The notes beneath the pieces were generated by a model. That model had not been told where the DNA came from. It worked only from the letters and a program-made list of their open reading frames with translations, and searched no databases. A program made the translations under genes and the position numbers. A stretch of 64,000 nucleotides of DNA from Latrodectus hesperus. Taxonomy: Eukaryota > Arthropoda > Arachnida > Araneae > Theridiidae. This document shows, piece by piece, positions 14,776-26,602 of the stretch; within the stretch, counting starts at the first letter, position 1; every line of letters begins with the position of its first letter. The stretch covers positions 682,001-746,000 of the forward strand of contig CM075852.1 in the NCBI GenBank assembly GCA_037975125.1, written 5' to 3'.

Positions 14776-16375
14776 TTTGTCGCCAAGTCGCCAAGCTAGG
14801 CGCGCGTTTATAAACACGGGAAATTTCCCGAAGTTCGATCGAAAAATAAGCATTTCAGAAATTTTAAAAAGGGAAATAAATATAAATAATGGACTTACTT
14901 GATATGAAATTAAGCTGACATGCCGATTGGTATATTTATATCGACATTTTATTCGTTAGTCACCAGTGTCACATTTCAGTAAAAATAATTATCTAATTTT
15001 ACAAAAAAAAAAGCATGCAAAAATATTTTTCTAAATATATACACTTTATAAAATTTAAAAAAAAGCAAGTAAAAACTTATTTTTCGAATAAATACATTTT
15101 TTAAAATTTAAAAAAAACATGAATAAAATATACTTTAAATATATACACTTTTTAAGTAAATAAAAATGAAACACGAATACAATAAAAAAATAAGCAACAG
15201 AATATAAATAAAATAATAACACCTTCTCCAAATCCAATTTCCGTTAAAAAAATTAATTAATATTTGCGAATCCTAAATTAATTAATAATTTGGAATCCTA
15301 AGCAATAATCCATCATTATTATCTTTACTTTTTGCTAAAATAATTTGTTGATATTTTTCAACAACATTTTGAGCAGGAGACATTTTAAATTAAAACAATA
15401 AATAATTAAAATATTAAAAAGATGATAATAAATTAAGAAAACGAAACAAGGAAAAAAGAATATTTAACGGTTTTAAATTTATAAAATAAAATATATCATT
15501 TAATAAAAAAATTTATGTTATAAATAAACCAAATATAGGTAAACAATATAAAAGAAATAGTAAAAAAGAAAAATTTACGATGTTTGGACACTGGCGACAA
15601 CGAAACACAACTGCGGGAAATCCACTAATTGCAGCAGCAACAGCAAACGAAATTAAAATGACTATCAATTAAAACGTAGAAAAATAGCAAAGAAAGTTCT
15701 CGAAGTGAAACTAAAAAAGCCATTGCCACTAAAAAAAACACATATATAACGTAAAAATTGTTTAAAACACGATAAAAACGAAATCTGGCAACGAAAAAAT
15801 AAAAATAGTAACAAAAACTAAATTTGGCAACACTACAATAAAAGCAAAAGCTGAAATCGGCAACACTACAACGTAAACAACGGTTACCAGATTTGGCGAG
15901 AAATCAGTGTATGGGGATACTGAACTTGTTCCGTATTGACTTATAAGCATTTTTTTAAATTTCCAATGGCAGTGCTTACAAAGACAACTGCGCTACAAAT
16001 ATAGAAAGAATAAATAGACAAGTGAACACAGAAAAGTCTATAAAGTGCTGAGGATGTCTCGAGCACGACAGTAGCGATCGCACAAGGAAGGTTCGGATAG
16101 TGCTGGATAGCGACGAAGGTGGTGTGCATCCATCTCCTCCCGAAGATCGCAGGGCCTGCAGAAAGGTTCTTGGACTTAGTTGTTAGTTCTACATAGGTGT
16201 TGAAGAAGGCAGCCATGCCCGGTGGCCAAACGGAATTCAACAACAAACGGAACTCAGCAACATGGCCAGAATTGCAGATCCTTTAGCCACTAAGCGTTAC
16301 CAGGGTGCACCATGAGGTAGATAGGTATACCAGGGTGCACTAGCGTTACCAGGAAATAGATCTGCGATGTACCCC
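14776..16375. repeat. Unassigned repeat-like region with inverted and tandem repeats
   Basis: A patchwork differing in base composition from its flanks. TCGCCAAGTCGCCAAGC occurs at about 14781. An inverted pair lies at about 14951-14975 (TTCGTTAGTCACCAGTGTC) and about 15588-15612 (GACACTGGCGACAACGAA), bounding an AT-rich core of about 0.65 kb with a 52-bp tandem repeat. To the right are repeated ATTTGGCAAC/ATCGGCAAC strings (15780-15870) and TTGGCGA (15894). A GC-richer stretch at 16000-16375 holds TACCAGGGTGCAC twice (16299 and 16329). It is consistent with one or more decayed DNA transposons or non-autonomous elements. No transposase reading frame is evident, and the minus frame at 15941-16246 has no motif. 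Confidence 0.4.
15010..15160. repeat. About 52-bp tandem repeat, 3 units
   Basis: The string AATATATACACTTT (or AATAAATACATTTT) recurs at about 15041, 15094 and 15145, each copy with a following or preceding A-rich run. This gives three imperfect units 51-53 bp apart. Confidence 0.6.
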
Positions 16376-17996
16376 GACTTATATAAACATCACATTCCCT
16401 TACCTATATTTCATTCTAGAACAATCATTTTAGCAATTGATAATAGATCTTTTATTTGTCATGCATGTACCGCTTTATTTAAATGAAAAAAATTTACAAA
16501 TATATCAATAATACATATTTGAAATTTTGAAAAATTTAATAAACGGTTTTAAAATAATAATTTCATTAAAATTCTCAAATATATAATTTTATATAAGCAA
16601 TTTCAGTTTATAATTTCACAAAATTTTATATTTTGTTTTCTAAATTTCATAATTTGACAATCCATGGTTCATTTTAAAATTAATAATTGATTAGAAAAAA
16701 AACATTCTTATATAAATATTTTCATAATATTTCTTCGTGAATGTAAAGTAATGTAAAAAATATTGAATATATTTAAGTTTTTAGAAAATAAAATGAAGAG
16801 TTGTGAAAATATTTCTATATCAAATTATGTTTCGAAAAAGTAAAAATATACAGCAGAACAAATATATATAAATAATATATAATGATAAACAAATAATATT
16901 TTCTGCAAAATATACTTCCCTTTTTATCTTGTATAAAAACTATTTGGATTTACTATGGAAATAAGTATGTCAATGTAAATTTAGCTCATGAATCAATCAT
17001 ATTTGGAAATTGTTTATTTTTTATCTGATTTTCTAAAGCTGAATACTTTTAAAATAAACAAGACTATTAGGTTTGTTATCTTAGAAAATAAATATTTTGT
17101 CTCACTCCTTCTAATTATAAATTATAATACAGCAATGCAATTTTAATAAATGTCACTTCATTAAAAATATTTACATGCATAAAATGAATTTTTTCTAAAG
17201 TTACAACAGAATAATTAGTTTAATTAAGTTAGAGTGCAAAATTGCTTTAGTCATTTACCTGAACACTCCATTATTAGAATTAATTATATTCATACAATGA
17301 TCTAGTAAGATCTTTAGATATATTTTCCTCTAACAATTACTAACAATTATCTCAAGAAAGTTAGTTCTTTTATTTAGAAATTCTGAAATCTGGCATTGTT
17401 AGTAACTTAATATCATATGAGAAATTTGATCTTTCTCTAAGTAACTTGCTTTTCCTATTTAAAATTACACCATTAATGGAACAATTCAGTCTCAGCTTTT
17501 AGCAAAGTCTGGAATTCAAACACATGGGATAAATCTTCCATTAGTGAGAATAACTGAAGCCGGATTACTTTATTGATTTTCATAATGTTTCCAATAGTAA
17601 TGATTTAAGTACAACATTGCTTTGCTTTGATGTTTATATATAAACATCTATAAAGCAGCTAAAAAATATTTCTTTATTTCCTAATAAATTAATAATAATA
17701 ATAATAATAATAATGAAAAAATTAAGTAATGGTTATATTTTTAAAGATAAGCTAATAATAAAATTATTTGCTAAGTAAAAAAATTAATTGGTTATCAGCG
17801 ATTCCTATATTATTTTTATTAACATTTGGCCCAAGAACTATAACTCACAATTTTTCCATGTAAAAAAATAGACAAATTAATAAATGTATAAAAAATAATT
17901 GCTTCTATCTAAAATATGATACTGAAAACACATATTTTTATAAATATGTGTTATGATAAGAAAAAAGTACAGGATTTACCTAAAGGCATTAATATT

Positions 17997-18000
<4 letters not shown>
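16376..18000. other. AT-rich intergenic with a (TAA)n run
   Basis: No gene seen. A short trinucleotide run (TAA/AAT)n of about 9 units lies at 17687-17714. Confidence 0.5.
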
Positions 18001-18047
<47 letters not shown>

Positions 18048-18078
18048 GATAGATAAATACAGATAGATATAGATAGAT
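18001..18078. repeat. (TA)n then (GATA)n microsatellite
   Basis: TA units to about 18046, then imperfect GATA units (GATAGATAAATACAGATAGA and on) to about 18078. Confidence 0.9.
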
Positions 18079-18255
18079 ATTTACGGACTAGAAAGTGATG
18101 CTTATTTGAATAAGACAACTACTGTTTTATAATTTTTCGTTTTCTTATTACTTATTATTTTAATATTTATTTATCTAAAAATTTGCGTAAACTGTTTTGC
18201 TATTTTTCATCGAAGACATTTATGGTCTTTCGACAAGTTTCTGAATCCTGTCAAA

Positions 18256-19150
18256 GAAAAGTAATGACCATAGAGACTGAGGATTCTCTGTCAGTGAAAT
18301 CAAGCCACTGTGATGCAGATCTGTAATCGTTGGATGTAGGAGGGTACGTTGGACTGTAATGTGTATGGATCCCATCATGTGATAAAAGACATGCTGTTAT
18401 GAAAAGCTCAGCCACGTCAGGAAGCATAGCACAACAATTACAGTATGTTACGCATAATTTGGCTTCCATTCGATTGCAATAGCAACTGATGTGGTATCCA
18501 TTTAATTTGACTCAGAACGACAAGTACTTTCGCCACCGATGGTGTGGAGGAAGACAGACATGGACTAAGAAACGGAGCCACACTCTTTCGATAGACAATT
18601 CCCGATTTTCCCTGTAACAACAAGTTCGTCAGTTTCAAGTGTCTGGACGCAGTTGTGAAAGACTTCTGTCCTATTGCAATTTGTATCACCACACTAGTCT
18701 GGACACTCAAGGTTTGGGGTGGTATTGGAAATCCTCCCACGATCCTATGCTACAAATTGACGGTATACTGAACAGCGGCTACAAATCCGAGTTATTGAAG
18801 CCCTTAGTGCTCTCATACCTTCAGCACTCATTATCAATCATGTTTCAGCAGGACAATGCGTCACCATTTGTGGCATACAACGCTCAATTGCTCTTCTTTA
18901 TCTATCAAACTGTTTTGCTTCCTTGACCTGCTTATTCTTTCAATCTATTGCCAATCAAAATCGTGTGGTCCATGCTTGCACAACAACAGATTCAAGATAC
19001 ACCACCCGCTGTTGCATCATATCAATTTAGGCTATATGTGAAAACTGCATGGAGTGCTATACACCGAGGATAAGTCCAAAACAATGTTGATTCTATATCA
19101 AAAAGTATGAAAGTTATTATATGCAACAATGGGGGCAACTCAAAATTCTG
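18256..19150 (+). pseudogene. Tc1-like transposase pseudogene, catalytic Glu lost
   Basis: The protein would be a cut-and-paste DDE transposase. The recognisable order on the plus strand is: a decayed DNA-binding part (QQLQYVTHNLASIR near 18435); DNSRFSL at about 18594-18617, with the first catalytic Asp; RSCERLL near 18655; the LVW-like GWYWK then QIDGILNSGYKSELLKP; QQDNASPFVA near 18846, with the second Asp; IKIVWSM near 18957, where the usual SPIENVWSM is expected, so the third acid is now Lys; and a tail NNGGNSKF ending near 19146. Stops occur at about 18618, 18923 and elsewhere. The first part is poorly matched, so the start is approximate and no TIRs were found. The 18639-18926 frame is its longest surviving piece. 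Confidence 0.85.
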
Positions 19151-19215
19151 ATTTTGCCATCATCCGCACATCATAGGAGGCTAATTTTAATCATATAATT
19201 TTTACATAACGTATT

Positions 19216-19518
19216 ATTTTTTTCCAATAGCAGGCACTTTGGTGACGAACCCTATGCCACAACAAGGACAGAAACTGCTACTCATTTGTCGCTACCCAGC
19301 GAGCACGTGTGAACCAAGTCACGGAGGCGAGTAACGTTGCTCACACCATACCACCACAAACCCGTTTATAGGGTGGGCAGCATTCATACAAGAAGAAAGG
19401 ACAGAGAAACACAGAGAGAACAGAGAAAGAAAGTAACATAAATGCCGGAACCGGGATTCGAACCTGGGACCCACAGCTCAGGAGTCAGGAACACTAACCA
19501 CTCAGTCATTGGTCGGCT
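19216..19518 (-). mobile_element. tRNA-derived SINE (family C), full length
   Basis: Minus strand. The head starts near 19518 (GCCGACCAATGACTGAGTGG, A-box-like with one mismatch), and a perfect B box GGTTCGAATCC lies at about 19460. The body contains a GA/AG-rich block on the plus strand (19390-19435) and ends in an A-run, seen as T-run 19216-19223. It is near-identical over its length to the copy at 20579-20889. The 97-codon plus-strand frame beginning at 19442 is a shadow of the head. Confidence 0.85.
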
Positions 19519-20578
19519 ATATAACATATTATTAACAAAATTAATTTTTACTATGATACCTCTGGTTATTTTTTTGTTGTGTTTTGAGTTGTCAACATGG
19601 TATAAAAAACTTCCCTTATTTAAGGGAAAATATTATGTAAGATTTCAGTTCATCTTTTATTCAGAAGTATTCATACATTATATAAACACTTATTCAGGAA
19701 ATTATAAAATGTTTATAAATTATTTGAAGTCTTAAATTATTAAAAATAAAAATCTAGATTTAAATTCTTTTTCTACAGTTTAATACATTAATTTTGTCAG
19801 TTGTATACTAATATAATGAAAATAAAATTCTTTATCAACTATCTCTGTAGTTAATTTTGATTTAATTTACTATGTAAAATTATATATAAATATATAACAT
19901 AATTAAATATAAATATATAACATAATTAGAAAAAATAAATAAGAACATTTGATATATTTTTATAGTTCGAATCCAAATACACTGTTAAATACTGTTTACA
20001 ATTTTATATATTTTCATTATCTTTCTGTTTCATCATATTTGCGATATCAAAAGATAATGATATCAAATAAATGATGACATCAAAAGATTTTATAGCTATT
20101 TATGTAAAATATTCTTCATTCTCTACACATTAAAACAAGAAAATAAACAAATATGAACATTTATTAATTTGGAAGACTTTGAAGTACTTTAATACTAAAA
20201 TGTATTTTTGTTTTTCATAATTACAGAAATTAAAATTGCTTTGATGTTTCTTCATTTTAAATTAAGATAATTTAGTTGGTAATCGGTTTATTCATATCAT
20301 TTTTATTAACAAAAATAACATAAGAAATAATATTTATAATATCAATGGGATGATATACCAAAGAGAAAAGTAAGAAAATTATAATGTAATTAGATATCTT
20401 TACAAAAATATTTGATAAAATAAATTGATGAAATGCATGTTTTAAATTTCAATTTGAGGATAAATTTTTATTAAGTATTTTTGATTTTAATTAGAAATAA
20501 ATATAATTATGCAATTGATTATAGAAATAGTGAAATTAAAAATATTAATATAACTCTAAATCCTTTCAATCTTTAGAA
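19519..20578. other. AT-rich spacer between SINEs
   Basis: No gene or repeat recognised. There is a short local duplication of ATAAATATATAACATAATTA around 19884-19930. Confidence 0.5.
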
Positions 20579-20889
20579 TTTTTTTTCCAACGGCGGGCAC
20601 TTGGGTGACGAACCCTATGCCACAACAAGGCCAGAAACCGATACTCATTTGTCGCTACCCAGCGGGCATCTGTGAACCGAGTCACGAAGGCGAGTAGCGT
20701 TGCCCGCGCCATATCACCACAAAACTAGTTTATAGGGTGGGCCACATTCATACATTATCAAAGAAGAAAGGACAAAGAAGCACAGAGTAAACAGAGAAAG
20801 AAAGTAAAAGCCATGCCCGAACCGGGATTCGAACAAAGGACCCACAGATCAGGAGTCAGGAATGCCAACCACTCAGCCATCGGTTGGCT
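20579..20889 (-). mobile_element. tRNA-derived SINE (family C), second copy
   Basis: Same family as 19216-19518. The head near 20889 has a perfect A box TGGCTGAGTGG and the B box TGTTCGAATCC (one mismatch). The body is collinear with the first copy (GGTGACGAACCCTATGCCAC near 20606 in both, read on the plus strand). The tail is an A-run (T 20579-20586 on plus). Confidence 0.85.
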
Positions 20890-20903
20890 AAAAATAAAAA
20901 TAT

Positions 20904-21277
20904 GTTGTTGTTGTTGTTACTTATGACACTTGGACAAGCCAAGCTCGCTATGCCGTTGGCAGTGCGAATTAAGTCAAACGGGTGCGTCTTTCGTTTGGAA
21001 CAGAGCACCACGAAGGTGAAAGTACGTCTTTGCTCTAATTAAGGTGCCTCGTAATTTTGAACCAAGGTCAGGTGACGAGGTCACACCTGAGCTGGCACCC
21101 TCCTCTCCACATCCACGCCACACCAGCGGAAGGACTTTGGACGTCACAGATTAACGTAGACACGTCCCCAACCTACGGAGTTCCAGCAACCCAGTGAAGG
21201 AGAGTACACCGTGGTCACCCTCCCAACCACTGCCCGCGGCAAATGATGCTTCACTTTGCTGAGCTTACGGGAAGCGG
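20904..21277 (-). mobile_element. SINE with 5S rRNA-like head (SINE3-like)
   Basis: Minus-strand element with a perfect 12-bp target-site duplication AAATAAAAATAT at 20892-20903 and 21278-21289. The 3' end is (CAA)n, preceded by the tail GACCAAGTGTCATAAG (here GTCCAAGTGTCATAAG), shared with the SINEs at 26026, 26603 and 34425. The head lacks a tRNA B box. Instead, from about 21257 leftward it reads AAGTGAAGCATCA, then GCCGCGGGCAGTGGTTGGGA and GGGTGACCAC. In order and spacing (about 30 nt from the A-box-like part to the C-box-like part) this resembles the internal promoter of 5S rRNA (AAGTTAAGCA, GGATGGGTGACC). So it is probably a 5S-derived pol III SINE. The 5S assignment rests on about 50 nt by eye. 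Confidence 0.65.
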
Positions 21278-21289
21278 AAATAAAAATAT

Positions 21290-23423
21290 AAACTAGTAAA
21301 GTTAGGAAACATTTTATGTTCATAAAATGATATATAAATTCTATTCAGAAGTTACATTAAATTATCATTTTAAACATTTCTGACAATTTTTGATTTATAT
21401 TGCATATTTTATTTTGTTAAGAATTTAAGGTGAATGAAATATAAATGCCAAAAAAATGGAAACAATAAATGATTTTTAAATTATTTCTCATTTAAGAACT
21501 AAAAATGGTTATATCTTTTCAGAAGTAAAATATGCGTGATGCAAAATTATAGACACACTTCTACACATCAAAGAATACTTAAGAGTGACCTACTTTGAGA
21601 ACTTTTCAAAGGAAACAGAATTCGTCGTTTCGTCGTCATTTGGCAGAAAGTCTAAAACAGAACATCCTCTAAAAATGGCAATTCATTGAATGAAAGAGAA
21701 GTAGTCTAAATTCCACCCAATTAAATTATCTTGGAATGTTTACTTTTCAATGTGTGTTTGCTGAAAGGGAATTAAGATGGATTTTCCGTAAGAAGAACAC
21801 ATTTTGTTGTTTGCATCTATTATTTTTCATCACCATGTAAAAATTATGGCATAAAATGAGAAAAAATATTCATACTTATACAAATATTTATACGATATTC
21901 ACTTAGCATCATTTAGGTTCATGCAATTAGGTAAACTGTTACTATTTATAAGTAAAAACACCATGGAAATATCATTTTGTTTACTCATTTCACTCTTTAT
22001 CGAACTTAAATTTCTTAAAAAACTATAATGCATTTCAAACTTTTTAAGAAATATCAATTTACGAATTGTAAAAGTATGAATTTTATGAATAAATTTAAAA
22101 TGCTTCTAATCCTTATTTATTATTACAAAAAATTAAAATCATTTCAAATAAAATTTCCTCAGACTACAAGTTTGTGATTATTCCCCAGGATGTCACAAAG
22201 CATTTGCAGTTACAATATTCAAAAATATGTAAAATAAACACAATCAAGAATTTCTCAATAATATTTTATTACGACACACACACACACAGCCTCTCTTTCT
22301 CTCTCTTCAGCTTTGAAAAATATCAAACTGCATAAAAAACTACATTTAAATTTTTATTTCAGAAACTCTATCTTGAATTGCTTACTCGAGAGAGTTTTTC
22401 TTAGTTTCATAAGTATTATAAAAATAACTTTCTTGATAAAAAAACTGAAAAGAATGGGAAGATATATATATATATATGATCTCAAATATTAATGAGCTGT
22501 CTACCAAAAGCTCATATATGAGGCAGTTTCCCATATCACATGACAAATATGTAGGTGGTAGTTTCCAAAATGCATTTTACAAGACTCATAAAATGCAACG
22601 CATCCTCTATGCTCCTGTTCTTCTGGCTTATTTGTTATTCAAAGGCATATCTCTTCGCGAAGATGCACCCAACGGATGTACGGCATTTGCAAGTATTATA
22701 TACGTTACCTCCGATGAGATAAATCCGAGGGCGTTGAAAAATTCAGCTCAATAGCATCATCGTTTTGTTTATTATTTATGCTTTTTTTGAGGCATAAGAC
22801 AGCTTAAACTTTATACCTTATATGCAACGGATATTGTAATCCAATATAAATTAATAATAATAATAGAGATAAGTTTTTGTTTGTTTATTGTTATTTATTT
22901 TTGAGGTTTTAATTTCTGTGCTGTGTGCTTCTTCAAAAAATAAAAATAGTAGAATAATATGTGGAAAAATTCTACAAGGCAATTAAGCTGAACTCATTCT
23001 ATTAACTGATAAAAATTTGTTTTTAAGAATAAATAAATTAAACGAATAACAAATTATAATAAATTTTATTCATTAATAATTGTTATATAACAGCTATATT
23101 CACCAGTAATATGTATAAAATTAACAAATTATGAGGAAATATTTTGAAAATAATGATTTTCAAAATATTTCAAAATATTTATATAAAAGTAATTAACACA
23201 TTTTATATAAATTGGAGCTTTAATAATCGCTTTCAAACGGTAACAGATATCTAATGCTGTTTCTTGTAAATCCTCATGAATTTAATCCTTATAATAGTCT
23301 AAGAATCTATAATATTTTATTAGTATTGGTCACTCTCTGTCTGAAAATCAAATTAATGGATAAAAAAATAGGAATTAAAAGTATTTAGGTTTTAAGAGAG
23401 TTTTGACTTTTAATATTTTTGTA
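21290..23423. other. AT-rich intergenic with small simple repeats
   Basis: A (CA)n run of about 8 units lies near 22274-22289, followed by a CT-rich stretch, with a short (TA)n at 22461-22477. A 92-codon plus-strand frame at 22476-22754 (near ISNINELSTKSS) has slightly better codon balance but matches no family I know. Confidence 0.45.
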
Positions 23424-23431
23424 TAAGAATG

Positions 23432-23686
23432 GGTACAGGTGCCGTATAATACAAGATTCCGAATTCTGTAGATTGGCGATTTTTTGGCGAATTTTCTTAT
23501 GTATCTGGCAACCTCATTTTTATTACGTCATACATATAGAGACCAATAAGAATCATGCAGAAATTTCTATTTTGGTAACCCTAGTAATTACGTTATCGCA
23601 TACGTCACGTTACGTCATCTTGGCAACAATACTTCATCGCCAAAAAATGCAGAATATTAAATCATGGATTATATAGCACCTGCGCC
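23432..23686. mobile_element. MITE, 255 bp, with 8-bp TSD
   Basis: Terminal inverted repeats are GGTACAGGTGCCGTATAATA at the left and, reversed, GGCGCAGGTGCTATATAATC at the right (about 21 of 27 positions match). It is flanked by a perfect 8-bp duplication TAAGAATG (23424-23431 and 23687-23694). The interior has TTGGCGATTTTTTGGCGAAT near the left end and an inverted TCATCGCCAAAAAA near the right. A second copy is at 62757-62990. The 8-bp TSD is compatible with hAT, P or Merlin type transposases, and no coding part is present. The 85-codon frame over it is not a gene. Confidence 0.85.
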
Positions 23687-23694
23687 TAAGAATG

Positions 23695-25264
23695 TTTACG
23701 TCATTATAAAGTTATACAAAATTTCATTTAAAATTAGGCGTTAAAGATATTTTACCTTATCATGAAATTAAAATATATTCATAAGAACTTGTGTGTGTGT
23801 GGGTATAAATTAAATTAATTTCAACAAAGACTGTGAAAAATTATTACCTTTCTTACTCATGAGCTTTTTTTTTTAATGTTACAGCAAACGCTCTCTTGTT
23901 TATATTTCCATAATATGTCAGGTATTTTATGGTAAATATACCTCTTTAGAATAAATCTTAAATTACATGATGTTTTTCGTTCATACGAGAAAACAACTTT
24001 AAGCCAAACTATTTCCACTGGAGTACACTGGTGAAATTTAAATTTCATTCAAATATGTTGTTCATAAGCAATAATTTTTCAAAGACGCATTTTTGCTGTT
24101 CAGCAATTTAAATTTTTGTGAGAGTATGTCAAATATGTAGCATACGCCATTTTTGATTTCTAAAATAAATTATAAAGGAAAAATATAAAGATAGAAGATG
24201 AAAAAAATTACCTCATAGTTTTAAATTTTACGTAACAGTTATTTAAGAATTCTGGGTATCCGGAAAAATATTAAAATGTTCTTAAGGTATAAAACAATTT
24301 GTTATCTTATAAATAACAGCCAGATTTTTTAGTGTGAAACTCTTAGATTTTATGGAAAAACGGACATCTTACATTCTACGATTTGAGCGTGGAGAAATTC
24401 AGTGTCAGTTAAAAATGTGCCAAAACCCTTAAGGTTCTTACTGCTGTAATTATGTGGGAAAATGTTATCAGAAGAAAGTATTTGGACTCTTCTGGAAAAC
24501 CTTCAGGCAATTTCTCTTTTTGTAACAACTATTGATCGAAAGAACTTGCACTTTTAATACATCTACTCTTCTTTAAAATTGTTTGGATTTAAATAAAAGG
24601 TAGAAAGCGTAACTACTTTTAGAAATAAAAGAGTAGAAGAGCAGAAAGTTGGTGAAAAATATTCCTTCTTGGCTTTGCTCTTTTGATGAAATTTGGTTTA
24701 AATACTTTTCTGCATAAAGGGAATTAAGCTCTTTTTGCAATAAAAAATAGAAATTGATCAAAAGTTTCATCTGGAAAAATAATTGCAAAAAAGAAATTAA
24801 TTCTAACTATAATGCAAACATTATATAATATTTTTTTATTATTCCAAGAATTACTTAGTGCATGTAAATATTTACTTAATGTAATGTAAAATACAAAAAC
24901 ATTAAAAAATAACTCACTAATATTATTATTAGAATTTAAATCTCATTAATCTCAATTAAAATGGAATCAATCAAATCATATAAAATTGATGTACTTTTTT
25001 TGTTAGATATGCTATGTAATATTTTAGATTGGCTTAAGTGTAAGTTCGTAAACAAATATTAACTAACAAGTTACGCTTCACAAGAAAAATAATGTGGTTG
25101 AGTTTCAGAAAAAAAGAATAAAGCTTGGCTTAGTATAGGATTTAGTTTTAACGATTTAAATATTTAAATAATAATAAACATTAAACTATCCTACTTAATT
25201 TAATTCATACATTGCTTTTGAGAAATTATGATGTCTAATATATTAGATGTCAAAAATACTCTTA
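23695..25264. other. AT-rich intergenic, nothing recognised
   Basis: Two short minus-strand frames (23857-24048, 24573-24788) lack recognisable motifs. No repeat termini were found. Confidence 0.5.
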
Positions 25265-25344
25265 TCCATGCCCAAATCGGGATTCGAACCCAGGACCCAC
25301 ATCTCAGGAGTCAGGAAAGCGAACCACTCTGCCATTGGTCGGCT
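25265..25344 (-). mobile_element. tRNA-SINE head only (family C)
   Basis: Only about 80 nt of the family C head are present: a perfect A box TGGCAGAGTGG and a perfect B box GGTTCGAATCC (about 25280) on the minus strand, ending just into the body at CATGG. It is not a functional tRNA, because the 5' GCCGACC has no matching 3' acceptor strand and no clean cloverleaf. Loss of the 3' body is the reverse of the usual 5' truncation. Confidence 0.75.
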
Positions 25345-26025
25345 TCTTCAGAAAAATAAATCCTTATATATTTTGCATCATACAATATTACATATAATAA
25401 AATAAATCAACGGTAAGTGTTAAGCATTCAATTCATCAAATCAATTCAATCATTTTCTTATAACAATGGTTTCTAACATTTTGATTATGAACTAAAGGCA
25501 TCAATGTTTAACAATTAAATTATTTTTAATATGGAATGCATCTGAAATTATCAACATAATTTTAAATTTTTAATATGCAACATTTTAACTCTGTTTAAAT
25601 ATATATTAGTTCTGCTATGTAAACATTCATATAACAAAAATTATCAAATCTAGCCTCAAATTATTTTTTAACTTACAGCTTAGTGATACAGAGATGGATG
25701 AATAATTTCAGAAATTCACGTTCCAAAATCGGAATATGCAAGGAAGTTCTTTTTAGAAAGAGAATTACGTCAGTAATTCTAATCCTTTATCAAATGCCCA
25801 CTCATATAATGTAAGCATTTATTGTGTATTTTTTTATTGTGTTCTGATTTTTTTATGTGGTTTCAGGAATTAATACAATATATTTTATTTTTTATAAACT
25901 TACAACTTGTACGTAGACTAGATAATATGCGGTGAAATAGTTATTTTGGAAATTTTTTATACCTTCTGAGCATTATATGGATCAAAAATAGGCTAATTAA
26001 TAGATTTGAGCAAGTGAGTGGCTTT
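25345..26025. other. AT-rich spacer, nothing recognised
   Basis: No frame or repeat that I can support. Confidence 0.5.
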
Positions 26026-26436
26026 TGTTGGTGTTGTTGTTGTTACTTATGACACTTGGTCAAGCCAAACTTGCTATGCCTTGGCAATGCGAATTTAAGT
26101 TAATAAGGAGCGTCGTTCGTTTTAATCAGAGCAAAACGAAGGTAAAAGTACTTCTTTGCTCCTTTTTAAATCCTCCGATAGATGGTTAGTTAGATAGAAG
26201 CATCCGGGTGGAATCTTCGCGATTTTTGAAGCAGTACCAATCAGAAGACCCCCAATACTTGGCCTGCCACCTCCAGATGTGTCCTTTCACTTGAAGGACA
26301 TGGCGACCACACCAAGTTTTACCGTGCCCTATCCACCATTAGTGAACACAACAGTTTTTCGGTTAAGCCAGGATTCTAACTCTTAACCTTCCGATAATGA
26401 GAACAGCGCCCTAACCAATCAGGCCACCACGGCCTT
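26026..26436 (-). mobile_element. tRNA-derived SINE (family B), about 410 bp
   Basis: Minus strand. The head at about 26436 reads AGGCCGTGGTGGCCTGATTG, with an A-box-like TGGCCTGATTGG and a B-box-like GAGTTAGAATCC. The body shares about 120 nt next to the tail with the 5S-headed SINE at 20904 (for example AAAGTACGTCTTTGCTC, here AAAGTACTTCTTTGCTCC, on plus). The tail is (CAA)n, seen as TTGTTGTTG from 26026. It faces head-to-head with the copy at 26603-26930. Confidence 0.8.
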
Positions 26437-26602
26437 CCCAGATTATGCGGTATTTGATGTTCTCTTTAATTGAAATAAACAATAATAGAATTTGCTGTAG
26501 TTTGAGAATATCTATATTTTATGTTATATGAGTGCAATTCGAATTTACGACGATAATGTTTAGAAATGTAGTTATTTTTGATTACTTTAAAAGCCACTTG
26601 AG

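Noticed and set aside
18251..18740. Minus-strand frames over the Tc1 pseudogene (18251-18469, 18438-18740)
   Set aside because: All transposase motifs lie on the plus strand.
22476..22754. 92-codon plus-strand frame as a host gene
   Set aside because: No recognisable domain, no splice signals, and a start inside a TA run. Kept only as a note in the spacer entry.
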